Source: a virus
IMG/VR virus record: IMGVR_UViG_3300023238_000014
Location: 1 to 46,041 of that record
Direction: 5' to 3' (one strand)
Length of the DNA: 46,041 bases
Shown here: piece by piece, positions 7,570 to 16,000 of the stretch
Numbering within the stretch: position 1 is the first letter of the stretch
How the letters are laid out: every line of letters starts with the position of its first letter
The notes under the pieces: generated by a model
Seen by the model: only the letters and a program-made list of their open reading frames with translations
The model's database searches: none
What the model was told of the DNA's origin: nothing
Made by a program: the position numbers and the translations under genes

Positions 7570-9480
7570 TTAGTACGCAGTAACTGACTGATATGACCAA
7601 GCAGTGCCGTTCGATTTATAAGTCATTAATGTTCTTGCCGGTGATAGGATAACTGTTCCGCTTGCGCCGCCTGCGTCAAAAACAATGTCCTGTACCACTG
7701 ATTCATTCTGTGTTCCGTTCGAATCAACAGCAATATAGCTTACATTCTTTGCACTTTCAACATCCACACCCTGTACTGTTGCTCCAGCATATGATGTTGT
7801 GTGTATCCGTGCTACTTTATTTGTGTTTAGTGCAGCAGCAGGGTACATATCATTTAAGTATATTGCAAGAGCGTTTTGAAGCGCAGTGCTAGTCCCCATG
7901 CCTGTAATATCCATACTAAATGCAAGATCTGATGTAGCAATTTCTTCATCTGCATATTCTTTAGTTGCAACTGTGCCTGCTGAAGATTCAGTAACACCTA
8001 GTTCTACCGCTTTCTTTGCACTAATTGCTTTACCAACGCCAGTAATTTTTTGCGTGTCAGTAATATTAATATCGCCGCCACCTGTAATTGCTATGCCAGC
8101 AGTTGAAGTAAATGCCATATCATTAGTAGAACTAATTACTTTACCATTAATATTAATTTCATCAACTTGTAGTACAGTAAGTGTACCTACTTGGTCTAAA
8201 TCTAGCGCCTTTGTAACATTTACTAATGAATCATTAGTAAGTTTATTAATTCCGCCAATTTGATAAGTCATTAATGTTGAACTTATATCTATATTGACAT
8301 TAGATGTCCATGCATCTTGTGCAGTAATCCAAGTCCATGTTTTAGATCCTACATCACTTGTATCTAATATTAAACCTGCATTGTTAGCATTAGTTCCAGT
8401 AAGTGTTACGCCGGCTGCTGTCTTAGCAATTTCGATATTTTTATCTTCAACTCGTAAAGTAGCAACGTCAATGCTTGTTTGGTCGCCTTCTACAATTAAG
8501 TTGCCTGTACAACGAATATCACCTTCAACATCTAGCGTATATGCTGGTAATCTATTAGTTGTAAATATACCAACTTTAGCTGTGCTTGCATCTACATAAA
8601 TTGCATCTACTGAAATAGCTCCGAAGCTACTTGACTTAACTCGTAAGCTTAAATCGTGATCTGTAAGCTGGTTTTCAATATAAAAACGTGGTCCAACAAC
8701 TTTTTGTACGGTGTTTTGTGATAGACCAATTGTTAAACCACCTGAGTTTTGAATTGTTAGTGTACCAGTTGTAATGCCACTTGCTGTTGATGGAAGGAAA
8801 CTGTCCGCGCCTCTAACTACGCCGCCTGCTGTAACAAGTGCGTTTGCAGAATCTGCAATGCCTCTGTATTTAAAGTTAGCAGTATCAATAATATTCATAC
8901 CAATGTAAATAATGCCATCTGGATTTGCTGCTGTAACTAATCCTATTACTCGTTGTGCATAAATTGGAGTAAACTCAATACTACTAATTACGGCTGTAAG
9001 TGTTCCGCCTACATATAAATTTGTGACGGTACGTGATCTACTCTGCGAGTCAAGTATACTACCAATTTCAAAGCCACTTTTACCCTGTGTTTCTGAGTAC
9101 TGTGGGCCCATTAGCATTAAATCTGTACCATCAAATGCATAAACTTGGTTATTTAGATTATCAATCCATAAATCGCCTGCAACCATTTGAGGACGAGTGT
9201 TTTGTACAATTGGGCCGCCACTTGACTTCCAGACTGATCCGTCGTATACTTGTAATCTTTGATCTGAGCTATTCCACCATAGTTGTCCTGTTAGTGGATT
9301 GCTAGGTGCAGCAGTATTGCTAAAATTTTCTAGTAATTTAATAAAGTTTTCGTTAAAATATTCACCGTAACCCGTATAGTTTCTACCAACTAATGTAAGG
9401 TTTGTACTAGCTGTATCAATTTGCCCGTCAATTAAGTCTAGTAACAATGTGCCGTCTGTTTTGTTTAGTTGATAACTCAT
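7570..9480 (-). CDS. Tail-fibre-like structural protein with shared N-terminal module
   Basis: 636 aa, ATG at 9480, one base after the previous gene's stop. Residues about 1-125 match the shared module (LVGRNYTGYGEYFNENFIKL, PLTGQLWWNS, YDGSVW, DLWIDNLNNQVYAFDGT). Around residues 325-350 there is the motif GNLIVEGDQTSIDVATLRVE followed by DKNIEIA, which is common in fibre-like proteins of marine T4-like phages and probably forms a trimeric beta unit. The C-terminal ~100 residues form a different domain, ending SYQSVTAY. It is probably a trimeric fibre or baseplate appendage. The distinct C-termini of the three paralogues suggest different tip functions. Confidence 0.75.
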   Translation of the reverse strand: MSYQLNKTDGTLLLDLIDGQIDTASTNLTLVGRNYTGYGEYFNENFIKLLENFSNTAAPSNPLTGQLWWNSSDQRLQVYDGSVWKSSGGPIVQNTRPQMVAGDLWIDNLNNQVYAFDGTDLMLMGPQYSETQGKSGFEIGSILDSQSRSRTVTNLYVGGTLTAVISSIEFTPIYAQRVIGLVTAANPDGIIYIGMNIIDTANFKYRGIADSANALVTAGGVVRGADSFLPSTASGITTGTLTIQNSGGLTIGLSQNTVQKVVGPRFYIENQLTDHDLSLRVKSSSFGAISVDAIYVDASTAKVGIFTTNRLPAYTLDVEGDIRCTGNLIVEGDQTSIDVATLRVEDKNIEIAKTAAGVTLTGTNANNAGLILDTSDVGSKTWTWITAQDAWTSNVNIDISSTLMTYQIGGINKLTNDSLVNVTKALDLDQVGTLTVLQVDEININGKVISSTNDMAFTSTAGIAITGGGDINITDTQKITGVGKAISAKKAVELGVTESSAGTVATKEYADEEIATSDLAFSMDITGMGTSTALQNALAIYLNDMYPAAALNTNKVARIHTTSYAGATVQGVDVESAKNVSYIAVDSNGTQNESVVQDIVFDAGGASGTVILSPARTLMTYKSNGTAWSYQSVTAY

Positions 9481-9481
9481 G

Positions 9482-11536
9482 TTATACTCCAGTATAGATA
9501 ATATAATTAACTGCTAAGAATGGATTCATAACATCTATAGGCGCACCTAGTGTCGCATCTGTTTTGATTCCTCCACTCGATGCAATGCCTTGTGTTCCGC
9601 CGCCACCAGGTTCAATCGGTAGTGAAATTGCATTGTCGTCGACTGGCTCTCCAGCTCCAACTCTAACACCGTAAAACTGTGTGCCACTAGCGCCTTCTAA
9701 ATCATGTTCGTGTTCTGGCAAATTGTCAGTGCCTATCGTCTTAGTTTCTGCGCCTGCGTTTCCGCCTATAGCATCAGCAGCAATATTTGCAACTCTGTTT
9801 GCGCTTGGGCCGCCCATATTGTCAAGGCCTAGTGCAAATCTGCCTCTAAAGTCTGGCAATGTAAATTTAGCAACGCCATTGTCACTAACTAAACTAGCAT
9901 CTTTAAAGTTATGCGAGATCGCTAACCATAATTCGTTGTAATCAGACTTAGCAATTTCACTACCGTCACATAACAACCATCCATTTGGGGCTTCTACTCC
10001 ACCAAATGGCATCATTGCGCCTGCTGGTACTAATGGAATTGTTTTTAAGAAGTTACGTTTTGTAATTCTGCGAACACCTGTTGATCCTGTGGTTACGTTT
10101 AGTAGTAATTCGTCTGCATTGCCTGCATCGTAAGTAACAGTCTTGTTACTAATAAAGCTATCAGCAATACTTATAGCAAAAGTCTTTGTGCTTCCGCCAG
10201 TTTGCCCGTCAAACTCAAAGCTATTTGGAGCAACATCACCGCTTAGTGTAAAAGTTGTAGCACTTGCTAGTCTGTCTGCGCTGCCTGCTCTTCCGCTAAC
10301 TGTGCCGCTTACGTTGCCTTGGATATTTCCAAAGAATGTTGTAGAATGTATTTCTGCATATTTGTTAATTGATGTGCCAATGTTTCTTGTACTGTTTGAA
10401 TCAGGAGCAATATTGCCTGTTTGTAATATGCCGTTTATGTCTACGTTGCCGCCGACATACGCATTAAGTGCAATACCAATGCCTCCTGTTGTTGTAATAC
10501 TGCCGGTGCCAATTGATGTAGAATTTTCAGTACTAGTAAGCTGTAATATACCTGTTTCAGCTTCTCCTGTCTTAGGAGATATCTTAATGTTACCTTTAAC
10601 ATCAACTGCTTGTTCTGGAGCAGGGTTATTAAATCCAACATTGCCGCTACTATTAATACTTATAATAGTAGGAGTTAGATTGCCATTACGCATCCTAACA
10701 TCAATACTCGATCCGCTTGTGTTATGTTGTATAACACCAGTTTCGCCATCAATGCCTAGACTTAACTGTCCGCCTGTACCAATTTTAATGCCATCGTTAC
10801 TCTTAACACTTAATTGATAATCTGTACTACTTGCAGCGTTACCTCTTAAAAAGTTACTTGCTGCAATTGATACGTTACCAACTACTAACGCTTCTGCTTT
10901 TTCAGCAGTTCCGTAATATTTTAGTGCTTGTACGCCAATAATTGCTTCATCAGCAATATTCATGCCAGGATTAATTCCAGTTCTAAAACCTTTAATCGAC
11001 ACCTTTGGAATGAAACTTTGGCTACTAATAATAATTACTGGCTGGTCTTCAACTCTAATTGATAATACATTATAAGTTATGTCATCTGTGCCTACAATTG
11101 CTTGTGCTGTAGCTCCAGTTAATAGTCCGTCACTAAAGTCCGGGCCTACTAATACCCAAGCACTGCCTGTAAACAAATATAGCTGCTGACTTTCTGTGTT
11201 AACCCACAAGTCACCTGCACTACTGTTTGCTACAGCAGGTGCTGCACTAGCTTTTTTAAGTCCGCCACTAGCAACCCAATTTGTGCCATCATACACTTTA
11301 AGCTGATCTACGCCTTGCGTAGAGTCATACCAAAGTTGTCCTTCTACTGGACGTAACGGGGCAGTAGTATTTGCAAAATTTTCTAATATGTGCAGAAAGT
11401 TTTCATTTACTGCTTGACCGTATGCTGTTGTTCCTCTACCTGGAAAACTTAAAGTAGTTTCACTGTTGAGCGTATTATCTGCAACAACTATTGTGCCTTT
11501 ATTAACAGTGTCAGTATAATTTATTATATATGGCAT
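9482..11536 (-). CDS. Tail fibre protein with phage tail collar domain
   Basis: 684 aa, ATG at 11536 with AAGGG upstream. The N-terminal ~130 residues carry the shared module (TTAYGQAVNENFLHILENFA, PVEGQLWYDS, YDGTNW). Around residues 505-560 is a classic tail collar domain: MPFGGVEAPNGWLLCDGSEI, then a YNELW segment and TLPDFRGRFALG, as in T4 gp12 and related short tail fibres. The following TDNLPEHEHDLEG matches the metal/His-rich region next to such domains. The C-terminus ends in a hydrophobic NPFLAVNYIIYTGV, also typical of this family. It is the only collar-bearing member of the three tandem paralogues and the best candidate for a receptor-contacting short tail fibre. Confidence 0.85.
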   Translation of the reverse strand: MPYIINYTDTVNKGTIVVADNTLNSETTLSFPGRGTTAYGQAVNENFLHILENFANTTAPLRPVEGQLWYDSTQGVDQLKVYDGTNWVASGGLKKASAAPAVANSSAGDLWVNTESQQLYLFTGSAWVLVGPDFSDGLLTGATAQAIVGTDDITYNVLSIRVEDQPVIIISSQSFIPKVSIKGFRTGINPGMNIADEAIIGVQALKYYGTAEKAEALVVGNVSIAASNFLRGNAASSTDYQLSVKSNDGIKIGTGGQLSLGIDGETGVIQHNTSGSSIDVRMRNGNLTPTIISINSSGNVGFNNPAPEQAVDVKGNIKISPKTGEAETGILQLTSTENSTSIGTGSITTTGGIGIALNAYVGGNVDINGILQTGNIAPDSNSTRNIGTSINKYAEIHSTTFFGNIQGNVSGTVSGRAGSADRLASATTFTLSGDVAPNSFEFDGQTGGSTKTFAISIADSFISNKTVTYDAGNADELLLNVTTGSTGVRRITKRNFLKTIPLVPAGAMMPFGGVEAPNGWLLCDGSEIAKSDYNELWLAISHNFKDASLVSDNGVAKFTLPDFRGRFALGLDNMGGPSANRVANIAADAIGGNAGAETKTIGTDNLPEHEHDLEGASGTQFYGVRVGAGEPVDDNAISLPIEPGGGGTQGIASSGGIKTDATLGAPIDVMNPFLAVNYIIYTGV

Positions 11537-11546
11537 ATTTTATCCC

Positions 11547-12137
11547 TTACCCTGCCAAACTTTGTACACGTACAGTGTAGTCAATTTGTATTAATCTGTT
11601 AAGTGACTTTTGTACTGGGTGAAAAATAACATGTGTCATTAATCTTCCTGTGCCAGAAGCACTATAACTGCGCAAGCCTAATTCGTCAAAAACATACGGA
11701 CTGTCTGTTGCACTTGCAGTATCAAATGCATCTTGGCCGTTAGGCTCACCGTAATCAAGTAAGCAACTTACAACAATATCACTATAATTTGTTCCGCTAA
11801 CATGCCTAGTTTCTAGCTTATTTCTTGCAGGATCAGTGTTGTTTACGCTTCTGTCATCAACAACCTTAGTATAGGTTTGGTTGTATAGACTTGCATTAGT
11901 TCCTGTGCTATTAGGTGTTAGATACGTGATAATACCAGTTGGATCAACGCTCGTGCCGCCGTTTCCAAAGCTCATTTCATATATAAATCCTGCGCCAGCA
12001 TTAGACAAGCTTTCTGCTAGAGCAATACTCATATTTTCGTAATGGATACTATTTTTCTTGTCTACTAAAATTTCTCCAGTGGCAGGATTTGAAATTTTTA
12101 TAAATCCTTCAATTTTTAAATTATTATTTGTTAGCAC
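11547..12137 (-). CDS. Fibre-associated structural protein with GTG start
   Basis: 196 aa. The start is GTG at 12135-12137, preceded by a strong Shine-Dalgarno (AAAGGAGG, 8 nt away); no ATG occurs until about residue 32. The N-terminal ~35 residues (LKIEGFIKISNPATGEILVD) are repeated in two mini-ORFs upstream at 12778-13014. The rest (IHYENMSIALAESLS, then beta-rich to IQIDYTVRVQSLAG) is the type of conserved structural protein seen beside fibre genes in marine T4-like phages. It overlaps the end of the GIY-YIG endonuclease gene by 14 nt. Normal expression probably depends on the strong ribosome site that lies inside the endonuclease coding region. Confidence 0.65.
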   Translation of the reverse strand: MLTNNNLKIEGFIKISNPATGEILVDKKNSIHYENMSIALAESLSNAGAGFIYEMSFGNGGTSVDPTGIITYLTPNSTGTNASLYNQTYTKVVDDRSVNNTDPARNKLETRHVSGTNYSDIVVSCLLDYGEPNGQDAFDTASATDSPYVFDELGLRSYSASGTGRLMTHVIFHPVQKSLNRLIQIDYTVRVQSLAG

Positions 12138-12777
12138 TTGTTGGGCCTCCTTTGCCTTGGCCGTATTTGGTTAGTGTAAATCCGTCTTTTTGACGATACA
12201 CTCTATTGTAATTATGACCATTGTCTAAACACCATTTTCTTAATCCGTGAACCCACACTGTTTGTCCGTTAGGAGTAACAATTTTCCACTGTAATGCATT
12301 AGAGTTGTTTGATCCAGAAGAACGTATTGACATTTTTTCTTTAGTTTCTTCTGAAACTAATCTTCCTGTTCTTTGATTCGACCACAATTCTTTAGTTTCT
12401 TTCGACGGTTTCCATCCTTTTCTGCTCATTTTCCACGCATCCGAAACAATTTTTTTATTTTTATGTTTCATTCCTTTAACTCCTCCGCCCGGAGCATATA
12501 ATTCAGATTTATTATAAAATTCTTTAGAATGTTTAACATTGTTTTCCTTTAGAAGCCGAGCTTCTTTTTTTCTTAAATCTTTATTATTAATATTTTTGAA
12601 AAACTTTAAAGGTATCTTAACAAAAAATTCTTCTCCAACTTTTTCAATATCTTCTTTTAACTCACGATTACTTCCAAAATAATTATCTCTGTCGTGCTGA
12701 TCTGACCCTATATATCTATAAGGATATATATTGTTTTTTAAATTATACAAGTTTATTGTTTCGTATATCTGGGGCAT
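12124..12777 (-). CDS. GIY-YIG homing endonuclease (Seg-like)
   Basis: 217 aa, ATG at 12777 directly after the TAA of a 32-aa ORF. The N-terminus has the GIY-YIG pattern in a degenerate form (NLYNLKNNIYPYRYIGS, then NYFGSN). Residues about 95-155 hold Lys/Ser/Glu-rich DNA-binding repeats of the NUMOD3 kind (SKETKELWSNQRTG, SEETKEKMSIRSSG). Residues about 160-200 fit a NUMOD1/IENR1-like module (TPNGQTVWVHGLRKWCLDNG). This is the layout of free-standing phage homing endonucleases, which cut alleles lacking the gene. The gene looks more A/T-rich than its neighbours, consistent with separate origin. It is packed without spare bases between the 32-aa ORF and the 196-aa gene. Confidence 0.85.
   Translation of the reverse strand: MPQIYETINLYNLKNNIYPYRYIGSDQHDRDNYFGSNRELKEDIEKVGEEFFVKIPLKFFKNINNKDLRKKEARLLKENNVKHSKEFYNKSELYAPGGGVKGMKHKNKKIVSDAWKMSRKGWKPSKETKELWSNQRTGRLVSEETKEKMSIRSSGSNNSNALQWKIVTPNGQTVWVHGLRKWCLDNGHNYNRVYRQKDGFTLTKYGQGKGGPTSANK
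12135..12153 (-). promoter_or_regulatory. Ribosome binding site and GTG start deciding the 196-aa gene
   Basis: Minus-strand AAAGGAGG (12146-12153), 8-nt spacer, GTG (12135-12137). The site lies inside the last codons of the endonuclease gene and fixes the unusual GTG start. Confidence 0.75.
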
Positions 12778-12876
12778 TTACGCTCGTTTGTTTATAAAAA
12801 TTTCACCTGTAGAAGGATCGTGAATTTTAATGTGACCTTCTACATGTATTCCGTTTAGTTCATTAATCTCTGTCAT
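12778..12876 (-). CDS. 32-aa mini-protein, N-terminal paralogue of the 196-aa structural protein
   Basis: ATG at 12876, TAA at 12778-12780. The core VEGHIKIHDPSTGEIFINKR matches VQGHIKIFDPESQKVYIDKR in the 37-aa ORF upstream and IEGFIKISNPATGEILVDKK at the start of the 196-aa protein, so the coding sense is supported by paralogy although it is very short. It sits behind an ATAAATAC motif (12893-12900). It could be a free small virion protein, or an N-terminal fragment left when downstream sequence was lost or displaced by the homing endonuclease. No function is known to me. Confidence 0.65.
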   Translation of the reverse strand: MTEINELNGIHVEGHIKIHDPSTGEIFINKRA

Positions 12877-12892
12877 GTTTACACCTTATACT

Positions 12893-12900
12893 GTATTTAT
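12893..12900 (-). promoter_or_regulatory. Putative late promoter (ATAAATAC) for the 32-aa ORF
   Basis: Minus-strand ATAAATAC, 17 nt upstream of the ATG at 12876. It is part of a 15-bp sequence (12887-12901) repeated exactly at 13026-13040 before the 37-aa ORF. Confidence 0.55.
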
Positions 12901-13014
12901 TTAGGTAAGCGAATCGTTGCGCTTGTCAATGTATACCTTTTGTGATTCAGGGTCAAATATCTTAATATGTCCCTGAACTAATACTCCGTTTGTGTCTTGC
13001 ATGTTATCGCTCAT
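12901..13014 (-). CDS. 37-aa mini-protein, N-terminal paralogue of the 196-aa structural protein
   Basis: ATG at 13014, TAA at 12901-12903. The sequence contains NGVLVQGHIKIFDPE followed by KVYIDKR, aligned with the 32-aa ORF and the first 35 residues of the 196-aa protein. Differences at synonymous and conservative positions among the three copies suggest real coding. It lies 21 bp after the giant gene's stop. An internal ATG four codons further is possible as start. Confidence 0.6.
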   Translation of the reverse strand: MSDNMQDTNGVLVQGHIKIFDPESQKVYIDKRNDSLT

Positions 13015-13031
13015 ATGTTTTTTCCTATACT

Positions 13032-13039
13032 GTATTTAT
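13032..13039 (-). promoter_or_regulatory. Putative late promoter (ATAAATAC) overlapping the giant gene's stop codon
   Basis: Minus-strand ATAAATAC; its TAA (13036-13038) is the stop codon of the 5091-aa gene. It stands 18 nt upstream of the ATG of the 37-aa ORF. The flanking 15 bp (13026-13040) are identical to 12887-12901. Confidence 0.55.
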
Positions 13040-16000
13040 TCGGGTAGCTCAGATGTTCCGGCACGTAAGAATCTTGCAATGCTATTTTCTGTATCACCTA
13101 ATGATGTACCGTTTGTAGTCCAACTTTGGCCCACTTTTTTCACTACTGTTACTCTTGTATTCTCTGCAGGTGTTGCTAGTAATGTAATTGCATTAGTATT
13201 AGCATCAAATGTAAAGTCTGCTACAACTATAGCATCTCCTTCTGGACTATCTAATGCTGTTACAGGGTTAAACACATCTAACGTAGTCTTACGCATACGT
13301 ACACCTGCCGCAAACACTTCAATCTCATTAATCGATGCTACTGGGTAGCCAATCTCAAACGTTGCTGTAAGACCGTCTACAGTAGCTTTTGGTACATTAT
13401 AAGCTAAAGTTTGATCTTTATATGGAACAGTTTTACTTATGTTCTGATCGTACACCTTGGTATTAATTGTGTGTGACGATTTAACACCAGTGCCCAATGT
13501 TCCTCTACGCAACTGGCGCAATGTATTTTGTTGTTTTACAAAATACTCAATACGTTCGCCGTTAATAAAGATTACACCCGGTAAATTTTGTCCTTTGTTT
13601 GGTTCTGCTAACTCACTTGCATCGTCTAATTCAATTCTTAAATCATAATAATTTAAATCTTGTGCTAGTTTAGCAGGTGCAGTATCTAAACGCTTGAAGT
13701 GTGTTCTGTTTAACATATCCTTGAACTGTCTATATGCAAACTTAGATGTACTAACTGGTGCAGTAAAGTGAATAATGTCTATGACATCGTTTGCTGCTGG
13801 CTGACTAACTAACTGCACTTTTAATTTATCATCAGTTACATAGTAGTCTACGCTAGGCGTTAGCAACTCTCCGTTTACACTTACCCATACATACTGTGCA
13901 TCAACAGCAGGCTTACGTAAAGCAATTTCGCCAACTGTTAATCTGTTATATGTAATATAATCAACATCTGCTTCAATTAAAGTAGTTCTTGTTACTACTT
14001 CATAATTAATACGCTCGAGACCTAGTAAATCATGATTAGTAAATTGAATTACTTCAACAACTGCGCCATTTGCAGGTGCAGTATCTAAAGTAACAGTAGT
14101 TCCGTCAATTCTGTAATCTCCATCTGTAATTACATACATTTCAAGTAAATCGCCTGGAGCACCAATTTCGTCTGCAAGTATAATACTACTGTTTGCAATT
14201 TCAAAACGCCATTGTAGCGGAGTTGTAATTGAAGCCCCATTTAAGAATACCTTAACATCAGAAACATCAAGACTACCTGCTGGGATTTGGAATATCTCCA
14301 TTGGGAATTCTCTTTGGCTACTTGCTGGGATTGTATACTGTATATTATATCCTGCATTTAATATAGCATTGTCTACTTTAACAATTATATTATGTTCTGA
14401 AGGAATAGCATATAATGGTGCATTTGCCAGTGTAAACACAGTGTCAGTGCCGTTGCCAGCAAATGTATCTTTAGTAATTTGACTATAATTAACTTGCGTA
14501 TCTGCTGCGAATACAGTGTAATTAACTACTGCACCAGTAACAACAACTTCTGCAAATCTAATAACTGTCTTAGGAGTTGTTTCTGACTTAAATGCTACAA
14601 CTGGTTGTTGCACACCATTAATGCTTGCATAAACATTTGTGCCTGCTTCCCAATCAACTGTTGTTTCAAAATCAGTAGTTGAATCATCTCCAAACAGTTG
14701 TCCAAAGTCTAGTATGTTTTGTGTACCTTGTGCAACTGTTACAATATTAAGTTCTGCTCCAATAGTTGCAGAGTCTAATGTTATAGTTTTATTAATCCAA
14801 TTAATTGTATAGTTAGTTTGTGGTAATATAACATTGGCAACTTTTACAATAACTGCATCTTTACTGTTTGGTGTAACACCTAAGTCGTAAGTTAATGTAC
14901 TATCCATAGTATAACTTTGACTATGAATAATTCCTTGTCCTGCACTATCTCTTGTAAACACTTTAATGTCTAATGTGTCAAGAATCTGTCCAGGAACTAC
15001 TTCTTCAGGGCCGCCACTTGTAGTAGGAGTAACAAATCCGTCACCATCTACAATAATTTCTTCTGCACTAATACCTTTTGCAGTCGAGTAAGCTAAGTTT
15101 CCTCCGCTTAGTGCAGTATCATAACTGTTAGTATCAGGAATAACACTACCATCACTTGTTGATTTTCTTACAACAAATATATCGTTGTCTAACAAAGTTA
15201 TTTCTAAGTCTTGTACATATATTATGTCGGTTACGCCATCGCCTGTAATACTATTTGTAATAGCATTTACATTAGTTGCAGTTCCTAAACTAAAGTTAGG
15301 ATCGTCAATTCTTACACCGTTTTTATAAAGGTTATAAACAACTCCGGCTACTAGCGGAGCACTTAACTGTACTGCAATTGTCGAGCCGTCTGCTGTAAAT
15401 ACTTCATCTTCAAAAGTACTATCAAACTCATCCCAATTATCTGTATACCAGCCAGCTGTGTCAAATCCAGCTGGACCATCAAAGTCAAAGCTACGTACTT
15501 CAACGCCACCGTAATCTACGCCTGTCATTAACTGTGCTAAGTCTTTACCGTACATTCCTGCAATTGGATTGTAAGCAAATTTAACTCTATCTTCAGCACT
15601 TAGCATACTTAAAGGGATATTATAGTCTATTCTTACAACTGCATTTACTTTTGGGGGAGTTGTGAATAATATCTTACCCTGCTCTCTAATATAAGTTTTG
15701 TCAGTATTTTCGATATTCGCAAATGTGTATTTGCTGCGTAGCTGTAAAATATTATCTACATATACACTAACCTTTTTAGTATCTAAATCCATTGGCCACT
15801 CTAGGAAGAATCTATTTTCAAATCCTGTGCCAGAGAATGTTTCAGATTTTAAAAGTGTAGTAAATGTAAATGTTCCACTTGTTCTGTCAAACTTAATTTT
15901 AACACTTGGACTTCTTACTAATCCGTTACCTAAAACAGCAGTTGCGATTGCAGGCGTGCCGGTTGCTGTTTGTGAGCCTGTTATAACAACTGTTGGCGCA

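Noticed and set aside
10143-10817. 224-codon open frame on the plus strand inside the collar fibre gene
   Set aside because: It is antisense to a well-supported fibre gene, has Pro/Leu/Val-biased shadow composition and no ribosome site or family resemblance.
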